From a bacterium (GTDB lineage: Bacteria; Planctomycetota; Planctomycetia; Pirellulales; Pirellulaceae): a stretch of DNA of 64,000 nucleotides. The position numbers and the translations under genes are program-made. The stretch is taken from positions 1-64,000 of the forward strand of contig JAUIGN010000031.1 in NCBI GenBank assembly GCA_030430075.1, in the 5' to 3' direction. The notes under the pieces were generated by a model, which was not told the DNA's origin, searched no databases, and saw nothing but the letters and a program-made list of their open reading frames with translations. This document shows, piece after piece, positions 8,787 to 17,232 of the stretch. How positions within the stretch are numbered: position 1 is the first letter of the stretch; every line of letters starts with the position of its first letter.

Positions 8787-9265
8787 TCCTTCCCCCTCGC
8801 TCGAAATACGGTAGCAGCCGCCAAGCACGAGGACGCGGCAGGGCTTTCGACCTTGCCAGTCCGACTTGTCAACCCGCTTGATGACGAATCAAAGGTAAGC
8901 GAAAGCACGATTGTTCGAAAGACCGGCCCGATTGGGAACGTGCGTCTTGATGTATCGGGCGAAGAACCAGTGTCTGCCGAGAAACTTGCCAGACCTCGCT
9001 GTTTCGCCGCTTTCGCCGGTACGCAGCCATCCAGGTCAAGGTTTCCCGCCCCCCAACTGAATGGCCTCTGGGACCGACATGGAACTCCACGAAGCACCTT
9101 AACGCCGTAACCCAGGCCAAGTCGCGGTGTTCCATGTCGGTAGCGGGAAGTGACAATCGTCACGAGCGCGCGAAGCGAGTCCGTTTAGCGCTTGAGATAC
9201 GCACAGCCGAAGTGAAGTCTCTCAAGCAAGACCAACTCGACCACGACCAGCGGCGCGAATGACGC
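8787..9265. other. Gene-poor stretch with one long inverted repeat
   Basis: No convincing coding sequence is seen. A perfect 13 bp inverted repeat, ACCGACATGGAAC at 9073-9085 and its complement at 9129-9141, is separated by 43 bp. The stretch leads into a pseudogene, so it is probably decayed DNA. Confidence 0.4.
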
Positions 9266-9893
9266 ATGAATGAAAATAATCAGCCCAACGCGCGGCAAGA
9301 GCACGGCGAATTGCCGACAAGTGAACTCGATCCAGCCCTGGATTCCCCACCAGATTCTCCGGAGCCGCGCGCCAAGCGCCGACGTTCGAGACGTCGCACC
9401 TGGGCGTATCGGCTCGCCTCCATGACGCTCGCGCCCATTTTCTTCATCGTGTTTCTCGAAGTGTCCTTGAGACTCTACGGTTTTGGCTATCCGACCGGCT
9501 TCTTTCTCAATTTCACCGACCAGAATCGCGAGTTGGTTGTCGAGAATCTCGACTTTGGTCGGCGTTCTTCCCCCCTGGAATGGAGCGGTCTCCGTTGCCG
9601 GTAGCGTTTGCCGCTGACAGGCGGATGACGACCTCGTTCTGTACATGGACTTTGCTTTTCTGCTCATGGCGCGCGGCCGGTTGGACGAGGCCATCGAGAA
9701 CCTCGCCGCCGTGCGGAAGGGTCTACCGCACCACCCCGCACCACTCGTCCTGTCGGCACAGTTGTTCGCTGCCCAGGGAAAAACCGGCGAGGCAGAACGA
9801 TGCCTCGCAACGGCGTTCCGCCTTCGCCCGGGGTGGCCGCAGGCGGTGACGCTCGAAAAGCATTTGCGGCGGAATCCGGCCGCAGTGCCCTGA
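9266..9893 (+). pseudogene. Remnant of a membrane-anchored TPR protein, middle deleted
   Basis: Two pieces in different frames are joined here. Frame A (9266-9604) gives a basic N-terminus then a single membrane anchor (MTLAPIFFIVFLEVSLRLYGFGYPTGFFL). This is the usual opening of long planctomycetal SGNH-hydrolase/TPR proteins, and it runs out at a stop after 112 residues. Frame B (about 9615-9893, codons ...DDDLVLYMDF...) gives a TPR-like C-terminus (FLLMARGRLDEAIENLAAVRKGLP, LFAAQGKTGEAERCLATAF). The several-hundred-residue domain expected between them is missing, so an internal deletion with frame change is the simplest reading. The neighbouring TPR gene (from 10018) is intact. Confidence 0.6.
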
Positions 9894-10017
9894 CGTGAAG
9901 CGCCTTGCCCGGGTCGGCAGCGCAGGGCGACCACTTTCGGGACGGACGATGATATAACACACTCCAGCAAGCGGGCTCAACGTAAAGAAACACGGCTCCA
10001 GGCCACAGTCAGTTTTG

Positions 10018-13011
10018 ATGCGATTCAGCGCCAAGATTTTCGTTGCCTTTTGCGGCCTTCTCGTCGTCGTGGGGCTTGTCTGCGCGGGGCTGCACTGGAG
10101 AGAGCGCGCAACGGACATGCTGTTGGAAGAATCGCAAACGGCGTTCGACCGAGGCCGATTCGATGTTGCCTTGCAGCTTGCCGAACGCTATCTCGCTGCG
10201 CGGCCGGATTCGAGCGAGGCGTGCATCCTGGCGGGCCAGTCCGCCGTCCAACTGGGGCGGCTCGAGGTCGCCCTGGAGTGCTTTGCGAGCGTCGAGACAA
10301 CTCACGATCCTCGAACCGTCGAGGCCCAGGTGGCAGCAGGCGAGCTGGCCTTTGAGCTGGGGCGGGCGCGTCAAGCCGAACGCCATCTGCGGACCGCCCT
10401 GCAAGCTCAGCCCGACCATGGGCTGGCAAACGGCTTGCTGGCCTACCTCTTGGTTGTGGAAGGCCGCACGTGGGAAGCGGAGCCGTTTCTGATTGCACCG
10501 ATCCGCCAGTCCGCTTATCCGCTCGAACATCTGTTGCTGCTGGGTGCGAATGAACCGCTGGTCGAAGACACGCAGCTGCTCGAACGTTTTCGCCAAACTG
10601 TTCCTGACGATCCAGTCCCGCTTATCGGTCTCGCGAGACAGGCCGCGCAGGAGGACGATCTCCCGCGCGCCGAGCGGTTGCTGAGGCGGATCGTTGAGGC
10701 GTCACCGGAACAGGTCGAAGCGCAAGCCCGCCTCGGTGAAGTGCTGCTCAACTCGCCCGACGCCTGGCTCGCGTGGCATCGGCAACTGCCGGCCGCGGCC
10801 GACGTGCACGCTCACGTGTGGGTGGTGCGGGGCCAATGGGCCGAAATGTGCAAACATCCACGAGTCGCGGCACGCTGCTATTGGCAGGCTGTGCGCCGCG
10901 GCCCGAACCACCTCGCTGCGAATCAGCGGCTGGGCAGGTCGCTTAGCATGTTGGGCTACACCGACGCGGCAATGTCTTTCTTGGAGCGTGCGGCCCAACT
11001 CGAGCGTCTGGATCGTACCGTCGATGACCTGCGCCGCAACCGGCACGCAAGCGGCCAAGGGGAGTCGCTCGAGTTGATGGCCAACGCGGCGCAGTTGTGC
11101 GAGTCGCTGGGCCGGACTTGGGAGGCCTGGGGCTGGGCTCGCCAAGCCAGAAAGATCGATGAGCATTCGCCCTGGGCGTCGGCGATGATGGACCGCGTCG
11201 AGCCGGCTTTGGCCGCAAGCGCCAGCCCCACGCTGGCGACCGACAACCCGGCCCAACTGGTTGACTTGTCGGACTTTCCCGAGTTCACCGCGCGACTTGA
11301 CCAACGGCCGGCCGCCTCGCAGCCAGCCGCAGTTGCTGCCAGCTCGGTTTCGTTTCGCGACGATGCGCCATCGCTGAACCTGCACTTCAGGTACTACAAC
11401 GACGCCAATCCCGAGGACGATGAAGTTCGTCTGATAGAAACCACAGGTGGTGGGGTCGCTGTCCTGGACTATGACAACGATGGCTGGCCGGACTTGTATT
11501 TTACACAAGGCGCGCCGTGGCCTGCCGGAGCCGCCGGGGTGAAGCCAACTGGCGGGAACGCCCCCCCCGAACGGCTCTGCGATCGCCTGTACCGAAGTCT
11601 GGCCGGCCGCGAGGTGCGTGATGTTACCGACCTCGCGCGGCTCGGCGACATGCGGTACAGTCAGGGAGTCGCCGTCGGAGACTTTGACAGCGACGGGTTC
11701 GCCGATCTCTATGTCGCCAACATTGGCAAGAACCAGCTTTATCACAACAACGGCGATGGCACGTTTTCGGAAGTTGGTTCACCGCCCGGTGCGACCCGCC
11801 ATCACTGGACGACCAGTTGTGTGATGGCCGATCTGAATGGCGACGCACTCGCCGATCTGTACGACGTGAATTACGTCTCCAACGATGACCTGGCGGCGAC
11901 TGTCTGCCGGCGCGGCGACGAGGTGGGAGGGTGTAGCCCGGGGGTCTTCAAAGCAGCCCAAGACCGCCTCCTGGTGAACCTTGGCGACGGGCGTTTCCAG
12001 GATGTGTCCGAGGGGATCGGCGTTCTGGCGCGCGATGGGATGGGGCTGGGCGTCGTCGCCGCCGATTTTACACAAGACGGCAGACTGGACCTTTTTGTCG
12101 CCAACGACGCCTTTCCCAACTCGTTCTTTGTCGCGGTTCCGGGCGACTTCGGCGACGGGGTTCGTTTCGAACAGCGCGGCGTCGCCAGCGGTCTGGCTTA
12201 TGACGAGCAAGGCCGCGCGCAGGCGTGCATGGGGGTGGCGGTGGACGACGTCAACCGGGACGGGTTGCTCGACGTTTTCGTGACGAACTTTCGCAACGAG
12301 CCAAACTCGGTCTACTTGCAGCAGCCTGGCGGCATGTTTCTGGATGCTACGCGATCGTCGGGAATGCGGCAGCACAGCTTTCCGATGTTGGGATTCGGAA
12401 CGCAATTCCTGGATGCCGAGTTGGACGGTTTGCCCGATCTGGTTGTGGCGAATGGACACATCTTCGACATGCGGGACCGGGGGATTCCTTATCACATGCC
12501 GGCCCAGTTTTTTCGGAACGTAGGCGACGCCCGTTTTGAACATGTCCCCGCAGGGCAGTTGGGGGAATACTTCCGGCAGCAGCGCCTCGGACGCGGACTG
12601 GCGCGGCTCGACTGGAACCGCGACGGGCGTGAAGATTTCGTCGTGTCACACGTGGATGCGCCCGCCGCGCTGCTCACCAACACGACGCCCAATGCCGGAC
12701 GGTTTCTGGCCGTGCGTCTCGCCGGTACGCAGGCCCAGCGCGACGCGATCGGCGCCGTCGTCACGGTAACCACGGATCGAGGCCGGCAGATCAGACAATT
12801 GACCAGCGGCGACGGATACCAGGCCGGCAATCAACGCCAACTGGTATTCGGGCTGGGAAACGCCGCTCACGCCGACATCGACGTCACCTGGCCCGGGGGA
12901 CGCCAGCAAGAGTTTCACGACGCGCCGCTCGATGCCGAGTTGCAGCTGATCGAGGGACGCGCGACACCGGTGATTCGCATCCGGGCGCGCCCGGCAACGC
13001 CCGAGCAGTAA
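10018..13011 (+). CDS. Membrane-anchored TPR / FG-GAP / ASPIC-UnbV (CRTAC1-type) protein
   Basis: This gene encodes 997 residues. An N-terminal anchor (FVAFCGLLVVVGLVCAGL, ~7-25) precedes TPR-like helical repeats to about residue 385. FG-GAP/VCBS calcium-binding repeats follow, with DYDNDGWPDLYF, DFDSDGFADLYV, DLNGDALADLY, DFTQDGRLDLFV, DVNRDGLLDVFV and DWNRDGREDFVV. The C-terminus is an ASPIC/UnbV domain (IGAVVTVTTDRGRQIRQL...SGDGYQAGNQRQLVFGLG). It is expected outside the cytoplasmic membrane. The family is abundant in Planctomycetes, where its exact role is unknown; a binding or scaffold function is likely. A TTG one codon earlier is possible but ATG is preferred. Confidence 0.9.
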   Translation: MRFSAKIFVAFCGLLVVVGLVCAGLHWRERATDMLLEESQTAFDRGRFDVALQLAERYLAARPDSSEACILAGQSAVQLGRLEVALECFASVETTHDPRTVEAQVAAGELAFELGRARQAERHLRTALQAQPDHGLANGLLAYLLVVEGRTWEAEPFLIAPIRQSAYPLEHLLLLGANEPLVEDTQLLERFRQTVPDDPVPLIGLARQAAQEDDLPRAERLLRRIVEASPEQVEAQARLGEVLLNSPDAWLAWHRQLPAAADVHAHVWVVRGQWAEMCKHPRVAARCYWQAVRRGPNHLAANQRLGRSLSMLGYTDAAMSFLERAAQLERLDRTVDDLRRNRHASGQGESLELMANAAQLCESLGRTWEAWGWARQARKIDEHSPWASAMMDRVEPALAASASPTLATDNPAQLVDLSDFPEFTARLDQRPAASQPAAVAASSVSFRDDAPSLNLHFRYYNDANPEDDEVRLIETTGGGVAVLDYDNDGWPDLYFTQGAPWPAGAAGVKPTGGNAPPERLCDRLYRSLAGREVRDVTDLARLGDMRYSQGVAVGDFDSDGFADLYVANIGKNQLYHNNGDGTFSEVGSPPGATRHHWTTSCVMADLNGDALADLYDVNYVSNDDLAATVCRRGDEVGGCSPGVFKAAQDRLLVNLGDGRFQDVSEGIGVLARDGMGLGVVAADFTQDGRLDLFVANDAFPNSFFVAVPGDFGDGVRFEQRGVASGLAYDEQGRAQACMGVAVDDVNRDGLLDVFVTNFRNEPNSVYLQQPGGMFLDATRSSGMRQHSFPMLGFGTQFLDAELDGLPDLVVANGHIFDMRDRGIPYHMPAQFFRNVGDARFEHVPAGQLGEYFRQQRLGRGLARLDWNRDGREDFVVSHVDAPAALLTNTTPNAGRFLAVRLAGTQAQRDAIGAVVTVTTDRGRQIRQLTSGDGYQAGNQRQLVFGLGNAAHADIDVTWPGGRQQEFHDAPLDAELQLIEGRATPVIRIRARPATPEQ

Positions 13012-13593
13012 CGTGGACCCCCTGCGAGCTTTCTGCGGCCCGCCAGCGGCCGGTTTATTGGGGCGGCGATGCCGCAAACGACCGCTAGAAAAAGAGTGTC
13101 CGGAACCTGCGAAACCTGGCCGCAGGTTGTCGCTGCACGTTTGATCCGTCGGTCCAGGGGTCGAGCCCCGGCAGCCTCACTCTGTTTCGCCAGTTGCCAG
13201 TCCCATGCGGCGGCTGGCTTCGGCCGTCGCCGCATGCAAACCATATTTTCCTTAATGGGTGGGGCAAGACGCAAACTGCGCGGCCAAACTGGCTGCCTGG
13301 TGGCCAGTCGCCCCAGGATGCGACCGACGTGTTGCTTTTTGCGACGCTAGCCGGGGGGTGCCGAAGGTGCTTCGGGCGTGGGGAGCCGTTGCGCACGGGA
13401 CGGAAACTTGTACAAAATTACGTCATTATCCTATTTTTTCGTCGATTCAACGCGTCGTATCCGCAGAATCCGCCGGATTGGAACAAGTTGGCATCGGGTT
13501 TGCCTCATTTTTCGCTCAGCACAAACGGCTGCCAGTTTTGCAACCTGGAAATTGGCAGCGAGCCGTTTGCGTCGATCGCGAAAGGAGAATCTG
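13012..13593 (+). other. Intergenic region with tRNA remnant and sigma-gene leader
   Basis: This 582 bp region holds the tRNA 3' remnant (13140-13183) and a leader of about 180 bp before the sigma factor gene. A possible promoter in the leader is TTGTAC at 13408-13413 and TATTTT at 13432-13437, 18 bp apart. No coding sequence is evident. Confidence 0.4.
13140..13183 (+). other. Second tRNA-Lys-like 3' half, diverged copy
   Basis: This stretch aligns with 318-361 over 44 positions with five mismatches. It keeps the T-loop block GGTCGAGCC and the acceptor end CAGCCTCA followed by CTCT. The anticodon stem is lost on its 5' side. The homology starts inside the anticodon loop, the same place where the intact tRNA-Val element of this window has its crossover. 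It is probably an old attachment-site scar. Confidence 0.6.
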
Positions 13594-15276
13594 ATGACGA
13601 TGAAATTCCGCACCGAGCTTGTCCAGCACTTGCATGAGCAGATGGCCCAATTCGATCCGGCAGCTCAATTGGTTCTCTCCATCAGGGCCGAGGCGTTCAT
13701 CGATCATCTCCAGGACGAAGCAACATACGGCGCTGGTGAAGTCTTCCGCCAGTTGTTCCCCGCCGCAGCGGGCGCCAATTGGAGTCACCGATTCGATCCG
13801 GTGGTAGGGGAGGACCTGCGCACCGACCTGGAACAATTCGTTCGTGATTCGGCCGCCCACTTGGTGGTCCCCATCGACGCCGCGCCGGAACCAGTTCTGA
13901 CCTCGGCGGAACTGGCCGAGCAGTGGAACGTCTCGGCGAAAACCGTCAGCCGCTGGCGGAAGCGGGGCCTCACCGGTCGCACGTTCCTGATCAAGGGACG
14001 GCGCCGCGTCGGCTTCTTGCAGAGCACCATCGAACGGTTCCTGGCCGGCCATCCCGAGCTTGTCGGCAACGGTGCGCGGTTCAGCCGGCTCTCGGAAGAC
14101 GAGCGGCAAGAGATCGTTCGCCGCGGACGCGAGTTGCTGGATGGGTTGGCCGCTCCGACCGACGTCATCGCCCGGCTTGCCGACGACACGCAACGGAGCA
14201 GCGAAACCGTTCGGCAGTTGCTGAAAGAGGCGGGCCTGATGGGCAAGCGGGGCGCACGTGCGATGAGCGACCGGGCCAGACTGCAGCTTTACACCGAGTA
14301 CCGCGATGGGCGCAGCATTGAAGCGCTGGCGAGCCGCAATCAGCTCGCCAAGTCCCAGGTCCGGTCGATCGTTGACCGGCAACGCCTGCAGCACGTTCAG
14401 GAGCTGCCCCTCGCCTTCATGCCGGCGGAAGAGTTCACGGCGGCGGATGCCGAGGAGAAGATCATGCAGCCGCTGCCTGAGCATCGCGGCGCCCTGCGAA
14501 CGCCGCGGAAGCCGGCCGACATGCCGGCGTACCTGGCCAGTCTCTACGAAGTGCCGCTGCTGACGGCGGAGCAGGAAGCGCACCTGTTTCGCAAGTACAA
14601 CTTCCTCAAGTTCCAGGCCGCCCGCCTCCGCGACTCGCTCGACGAGGCCCGTCCCAGTACGCGGGTCCTGGATCAGATTGAAACGCTCTACGATCAAGCC
14701 GTGGCGGTCAGCCAGGAGCTGATTCGAGCGAACCTGCGGTTGGTCGTTTCGGTCGCCAAGAAGTATGTCGGACCGACCGGCGACCTGTTCGAGAAGATCA
14801 GTGAAGGAAATGAAGCCCTGATTCGGGCGGTCGAGAAATTCGACTACACCCGCGGCTTCAAGTTCAGTACCTACGCCACCTGGGCAATCAAGCGGAACAT
14901 GATTCGGACCTTTACGAATGCGATGCGACAAGCAGATCGCTTCCAGACAGGTCATGCGGAAATGCTTGATGCACGCGTTGCCCATCGGACCAACCCGCGT
15001 GTGGCGCTAGGCGCCCAGCGGCGGCGCGAGGAGCAGGTCGCCAGTATCATGACCGGCCTGTCCGATCGCGAGCGTCAAATCATACGCTCGCGTTACGGAA
15101 TCGGGACGGATGCCGAGCCCAAGAAGTTGCAGGAGATCGGCGACGAACTTGGGGTCAGCAAAGAACGGGTCCGGCAGCTCGAGACCCGCGCCATGGCGAA
15201 ACTGCGGCAACGCGCCACGAAGGCCCATCTGGAAGACAGTCTGCATGGTGACCTGCCGCTGTACCTGTCCAGTTAG
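13594..15276 (+). CDS. Sigma-70 family sigma factor with N-terminal HTH extension and no recognisable region 3
   Basis: This gene encodes 560 residues from ATG 13594, preceded by AAAGGAG with good spacing. Residues ~100-150 hold an excisionase/MerR-like helix-turn-helix (LTSAELAEQWNVSAKTVSRW). Helical DNA-binding-like segments follow to ~290. Region 1.2-like sequence is MPAYLASLYEVPLLTAEQE. Region 2 is ELIRANLRLVVSVAKKYVG, then LFEKISEGNEALIRAVEKFD and FKFSTYATWAIKRNMIRTF. Region 4 is LSDRERQIIRSRYGIG and LGVSKERVRQLETRAMAKLR. Only about 40 residues separate regions 2 and 4, so a normal region 3 (~75 residues) is missing. It is not the housekeeping RpoD by layout. The target promoters are unknown. 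Confidence 0.88.
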   Translation: MTMKFRTELVQHLHEQMAQFDPAAQLVLSIRAEAFIDHLQDEATYGAGEVFRQLFPAAAGANWSHRFDPVVGEDLRTDLEQFVRDSAAHLVVPIDAAPEPVLTSAELAEQWNVSAKTVSRWRKRGLTGRTFLIKGRRRVGFLQSTIERFLAGHPELVGNGARFSRLSEDERQEIVRRGRELLDGLAAPTDVIARLADDTQRSSETVRQLLKEAGLMGKRGARAMSDRARLQLYTEYRDGRSIEALASRNQLAKSQVRSIVDRQRLQHVQELPLAFMPAEEFTAADAEEKIMQPLPEHRGALRTPRKPADMPAYLASLYEVPLLTAEQEAHLFRKYNFLKFQAARLRDSLDEARPSTRVLDQIETLYDQAVAVSQELIRANLRLVVSVAKKYVGPTGDLFEKISEGNEALIRAVEKFDYTRGFKFSTYATWAIKRNMIRTFTNAMRQADRFQTGHAEMLDARVAHRTNPRVALGAQRRREEQVASIMTGLSDRERQIIRSRYGIGTDAEPKKLQEIGDELGVSKERVRQLETRAMAKLRQRATKAHLEDSLHGDLPLYLSS

Positions 15277-15386
15277 CGTCTGACGACGTGCCATCACGCA
15301 CTCTGGGCGGATTGTTCGGGGAGCGAACCGCGGGCGCGAACCAGACGTGGTCACGCTCCCCATTGGGCGGCGGCGAGCGGATCCCC

Positions 15387-15422
15387 GGATCATTCATCAG
15401 CCGTTGGGCGTTAGCCCCGGTT
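15387..15422 (-). repeat. Dispersed repeat family 1 copy (CTAACGCCC element)
   Basis: Read on the minus strand the copy runs AACCGGGGCTAACGCCC then AACGGCTGATGAATGATCC. Related copies are at 21404-21447, 29131-29268, 55151-55210 and 60650-60690. It lies between the convergent ends of the sigma factor and DUF2254 genes. Confidence 0.6.
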
Positions 15423-15538
15423 GCGTTGATCGCCGAGGAAACCGGATGCGAACGCGCTCCGGCCGAGATGCGCGGCGCTCCGGGTACGTTCACCACAAAC
15501 GACTGCCACACAGTGACTTGCAATGGATGATTGTTCGT

Positions 15539-16930
15539 TCATAAATTGTCCCGGGATCCATACGGCTGAACGGACGAATTCACGGCGGACGAATCGCCCT
15601 CCGCCTCCTGATCTCCCAGCGCTCGCTCGACCTCCTGGTGGCGGTGCCTGGCCGCTTCGCGGTCGTAGCGGGCGGCAAACGTCTCCTCCGCCGCACGCAT
15701 GACAATGTGGGCGTGCTCCCGGATCGCCTGGCGGTCTTCCTGGCGGTCGGCATTCGCTGCCAGGTCCGCGAACGACTCCAACAAGCGGATCATGACTGCC
15801 GGGCTGTCTTTGCCGTACTGGCGAATCTGGTTGAATGCCGCATCCATGGCATCTGCAAATGTAACCGGCTCGGCGATCAGACGCAGCGTTCCCTCCGCGT
15901 CGCACCGATGTGCCAGCGGGATGCGTCGGCGGGCGAGACGCAACATGGACGACTTGAGCCAGTCGATGCAATTGATGGCCGTAAACGGGTCGTTGATTCC
16001 GGGGGAGAGCGAGCGAACGGCGACCTCCACGAGTTCTTCAATGGCGCATTCGACGTCCTGCCTCGGCGTCCGGCGGATCCCCACGATGAAGGAGTCGTTC
16101 AAACGCGAGGTGCAATCCTGCAGCCCGTCGCTGTCACGGCTCCAGATCCGGGCGATCGGGGTGTTGCGGCAGGCAAAATGGCCCGGCCGCTTCAAGAGTT
16201 GAATCACCAGATCATGGTCGCTCGCCCAGCTCAGCAAGCCGTCCGCGTCGACCGCCTGCACGTAGCCGCCGACGCGGGCATCGACGACCTGGAAGTCGTC
16301 TCCGAGCTGTCCGGCCTGAACGCGGCCGGTCGCCGACGGCTCCTCGGACTTCGTTGCGGCATGCCCGATCTCCTCTGGAAACAGCCGTACGATCGCGTCG
16401 TCCAGGTCACGGGCAACCGCGGCGACGACATGCGGTGCCTGGATCAAAACGGAGATATGGTGGATGAAATATATCAGCACCGCCATGCTGAAGACCGTCA
16501 AAAGGACTGCCACCAGGACCGACATGTGGGGGATCGACGCGGCACCGTCGGAAACTTCGACGACGCGCAGCACGAGCAGGCAATACAGCCCGGTGGCCAA
16601 GAAGGTTCCCATCGCCAACTGCGTCGAGAAGTCGTGCATGAATGTTCGCAACAAGCGAGGTCCGAACTGCTGCGATGTCAGGGAGAGCGTGACGACGGTG
16701 ATCGAAAAGACCGTCCCGGTCACCGCCATCGTCGCGCCGACAATCGCCGACAAGGTCGAGCGCGCCGTGGCGGCGGTCGTTCCGACCAGCGGCCAGTGGT
16801 CCGTTGCGAAAACCTGGTCGACGTAGGGCAGCAAATTGCCGAGCGCCACGGCCGCGATCGCCAGAATGGTCGGCCCCAGCCAGAGACTCATCCGCAGCCA
16901 GTCCCAGATGTTCGTCAGATAGGTTCGCAT
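15539..16930 (-). CDS. DUF2254 family membrane protein
   Basis: This gene encodes 463 residues, taking the ATG coding MRTYLTNIWDWLRM. Four hydrophobic segments lie in the first ~190 residues: LGPTILAIAAVALGNLLP; LSAIVGATMAVTGTVFSITVVTLSL with the SQQFGPRLLRTF motif typical of DUF2254; MGTFLATGLYCLLVLRV; and LVAVLLTVFSMAVLIYFIHHI. A soluble C-terminal half follows. No biochemical function is known for the family. A longer frame to 17206 would overlap the upstream divergent gene's leader and looks unlikely. A purine-rich GGGAAAG lies about 10 bp before the start. Confidence 0.88.
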   Translation of the reverse strand: MRTYLTNIWDWLRMSLWLGPTILAIAAVALGNLLPYVDQVFATDHWPLVGTTAATARSTLSAIVGATMAVTGTVFSITVVTLSLTSQQFGPRLLRTFMHDFSTQLAMGTFLATGLYCLLVLRVVEVSDGAASIPHMSVLVAVLLTVFSMAVLIYFIHHISVLIQAPHVVAAVARDLDDAIVRLFPEEIGHAATKSEEPSATGRVQAGQLGDDFQVVDARVGGYVQAVDADGLLSWASDHDLVIQLLKRPGHFACRNTPIARIWSRDSDGLQDCTSRLNDSFIVGIRRTPRQDVECAIEELVEVAVRSLSPGINDPFTAINCIDWLKSSMLRLARRRIPLAHRCDAEGTLRLIAEPVTFADAMDAAFNQIRQYGKDSPAVMIRLLESFADLAANADRQEDRQAIREHAHIVMRAAEETFAARYDREAARHRHQEVERALGDQEAEGDSSAVNSSVQPYGSRDNL

Positions 16931-17232
16931 GCGGTCAATTCTTTCCCGGAAGGCAGGTGTCAGCCACGGAACTCGGCAGCCGCCGGCCAAGCTGTCGCAG
17001 CCATCAATGTGATGACTGGGGCACCGGGCGGCAAGAGCCGCGTGGCGGTGGCCGCAACGACCGGCCTTCGGCGGTCGAGCGGGCATTGATGTCGGGACTC
17101 GAAAAACGGAAGATGAACGCGAAAACGAGTGCCACCCTTGGCCCGCTTCGGTGTTCAATGGGCCACACCGGTGCTGTATCGCCGGGGGGACCGAGGCAAT
17201 CATCACCTGAATTCAGAAGATTCGAGGATCCA

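Noticed and set aside
13516..14985. 489-codon open frame on the minus strand across the sigma factor gene
   Set aside because: It is the GC-skewed mirror of a clearly coding plus-strand gene, with Arg/Gly/Leu-rich sequence and no domains.
15638..17089. 483-codon plus-strand frame across the DUF2254 gene
   Set aside because: Antisense to a gene with clear membrane helices and family motifs; composition typical of a shadow frame.
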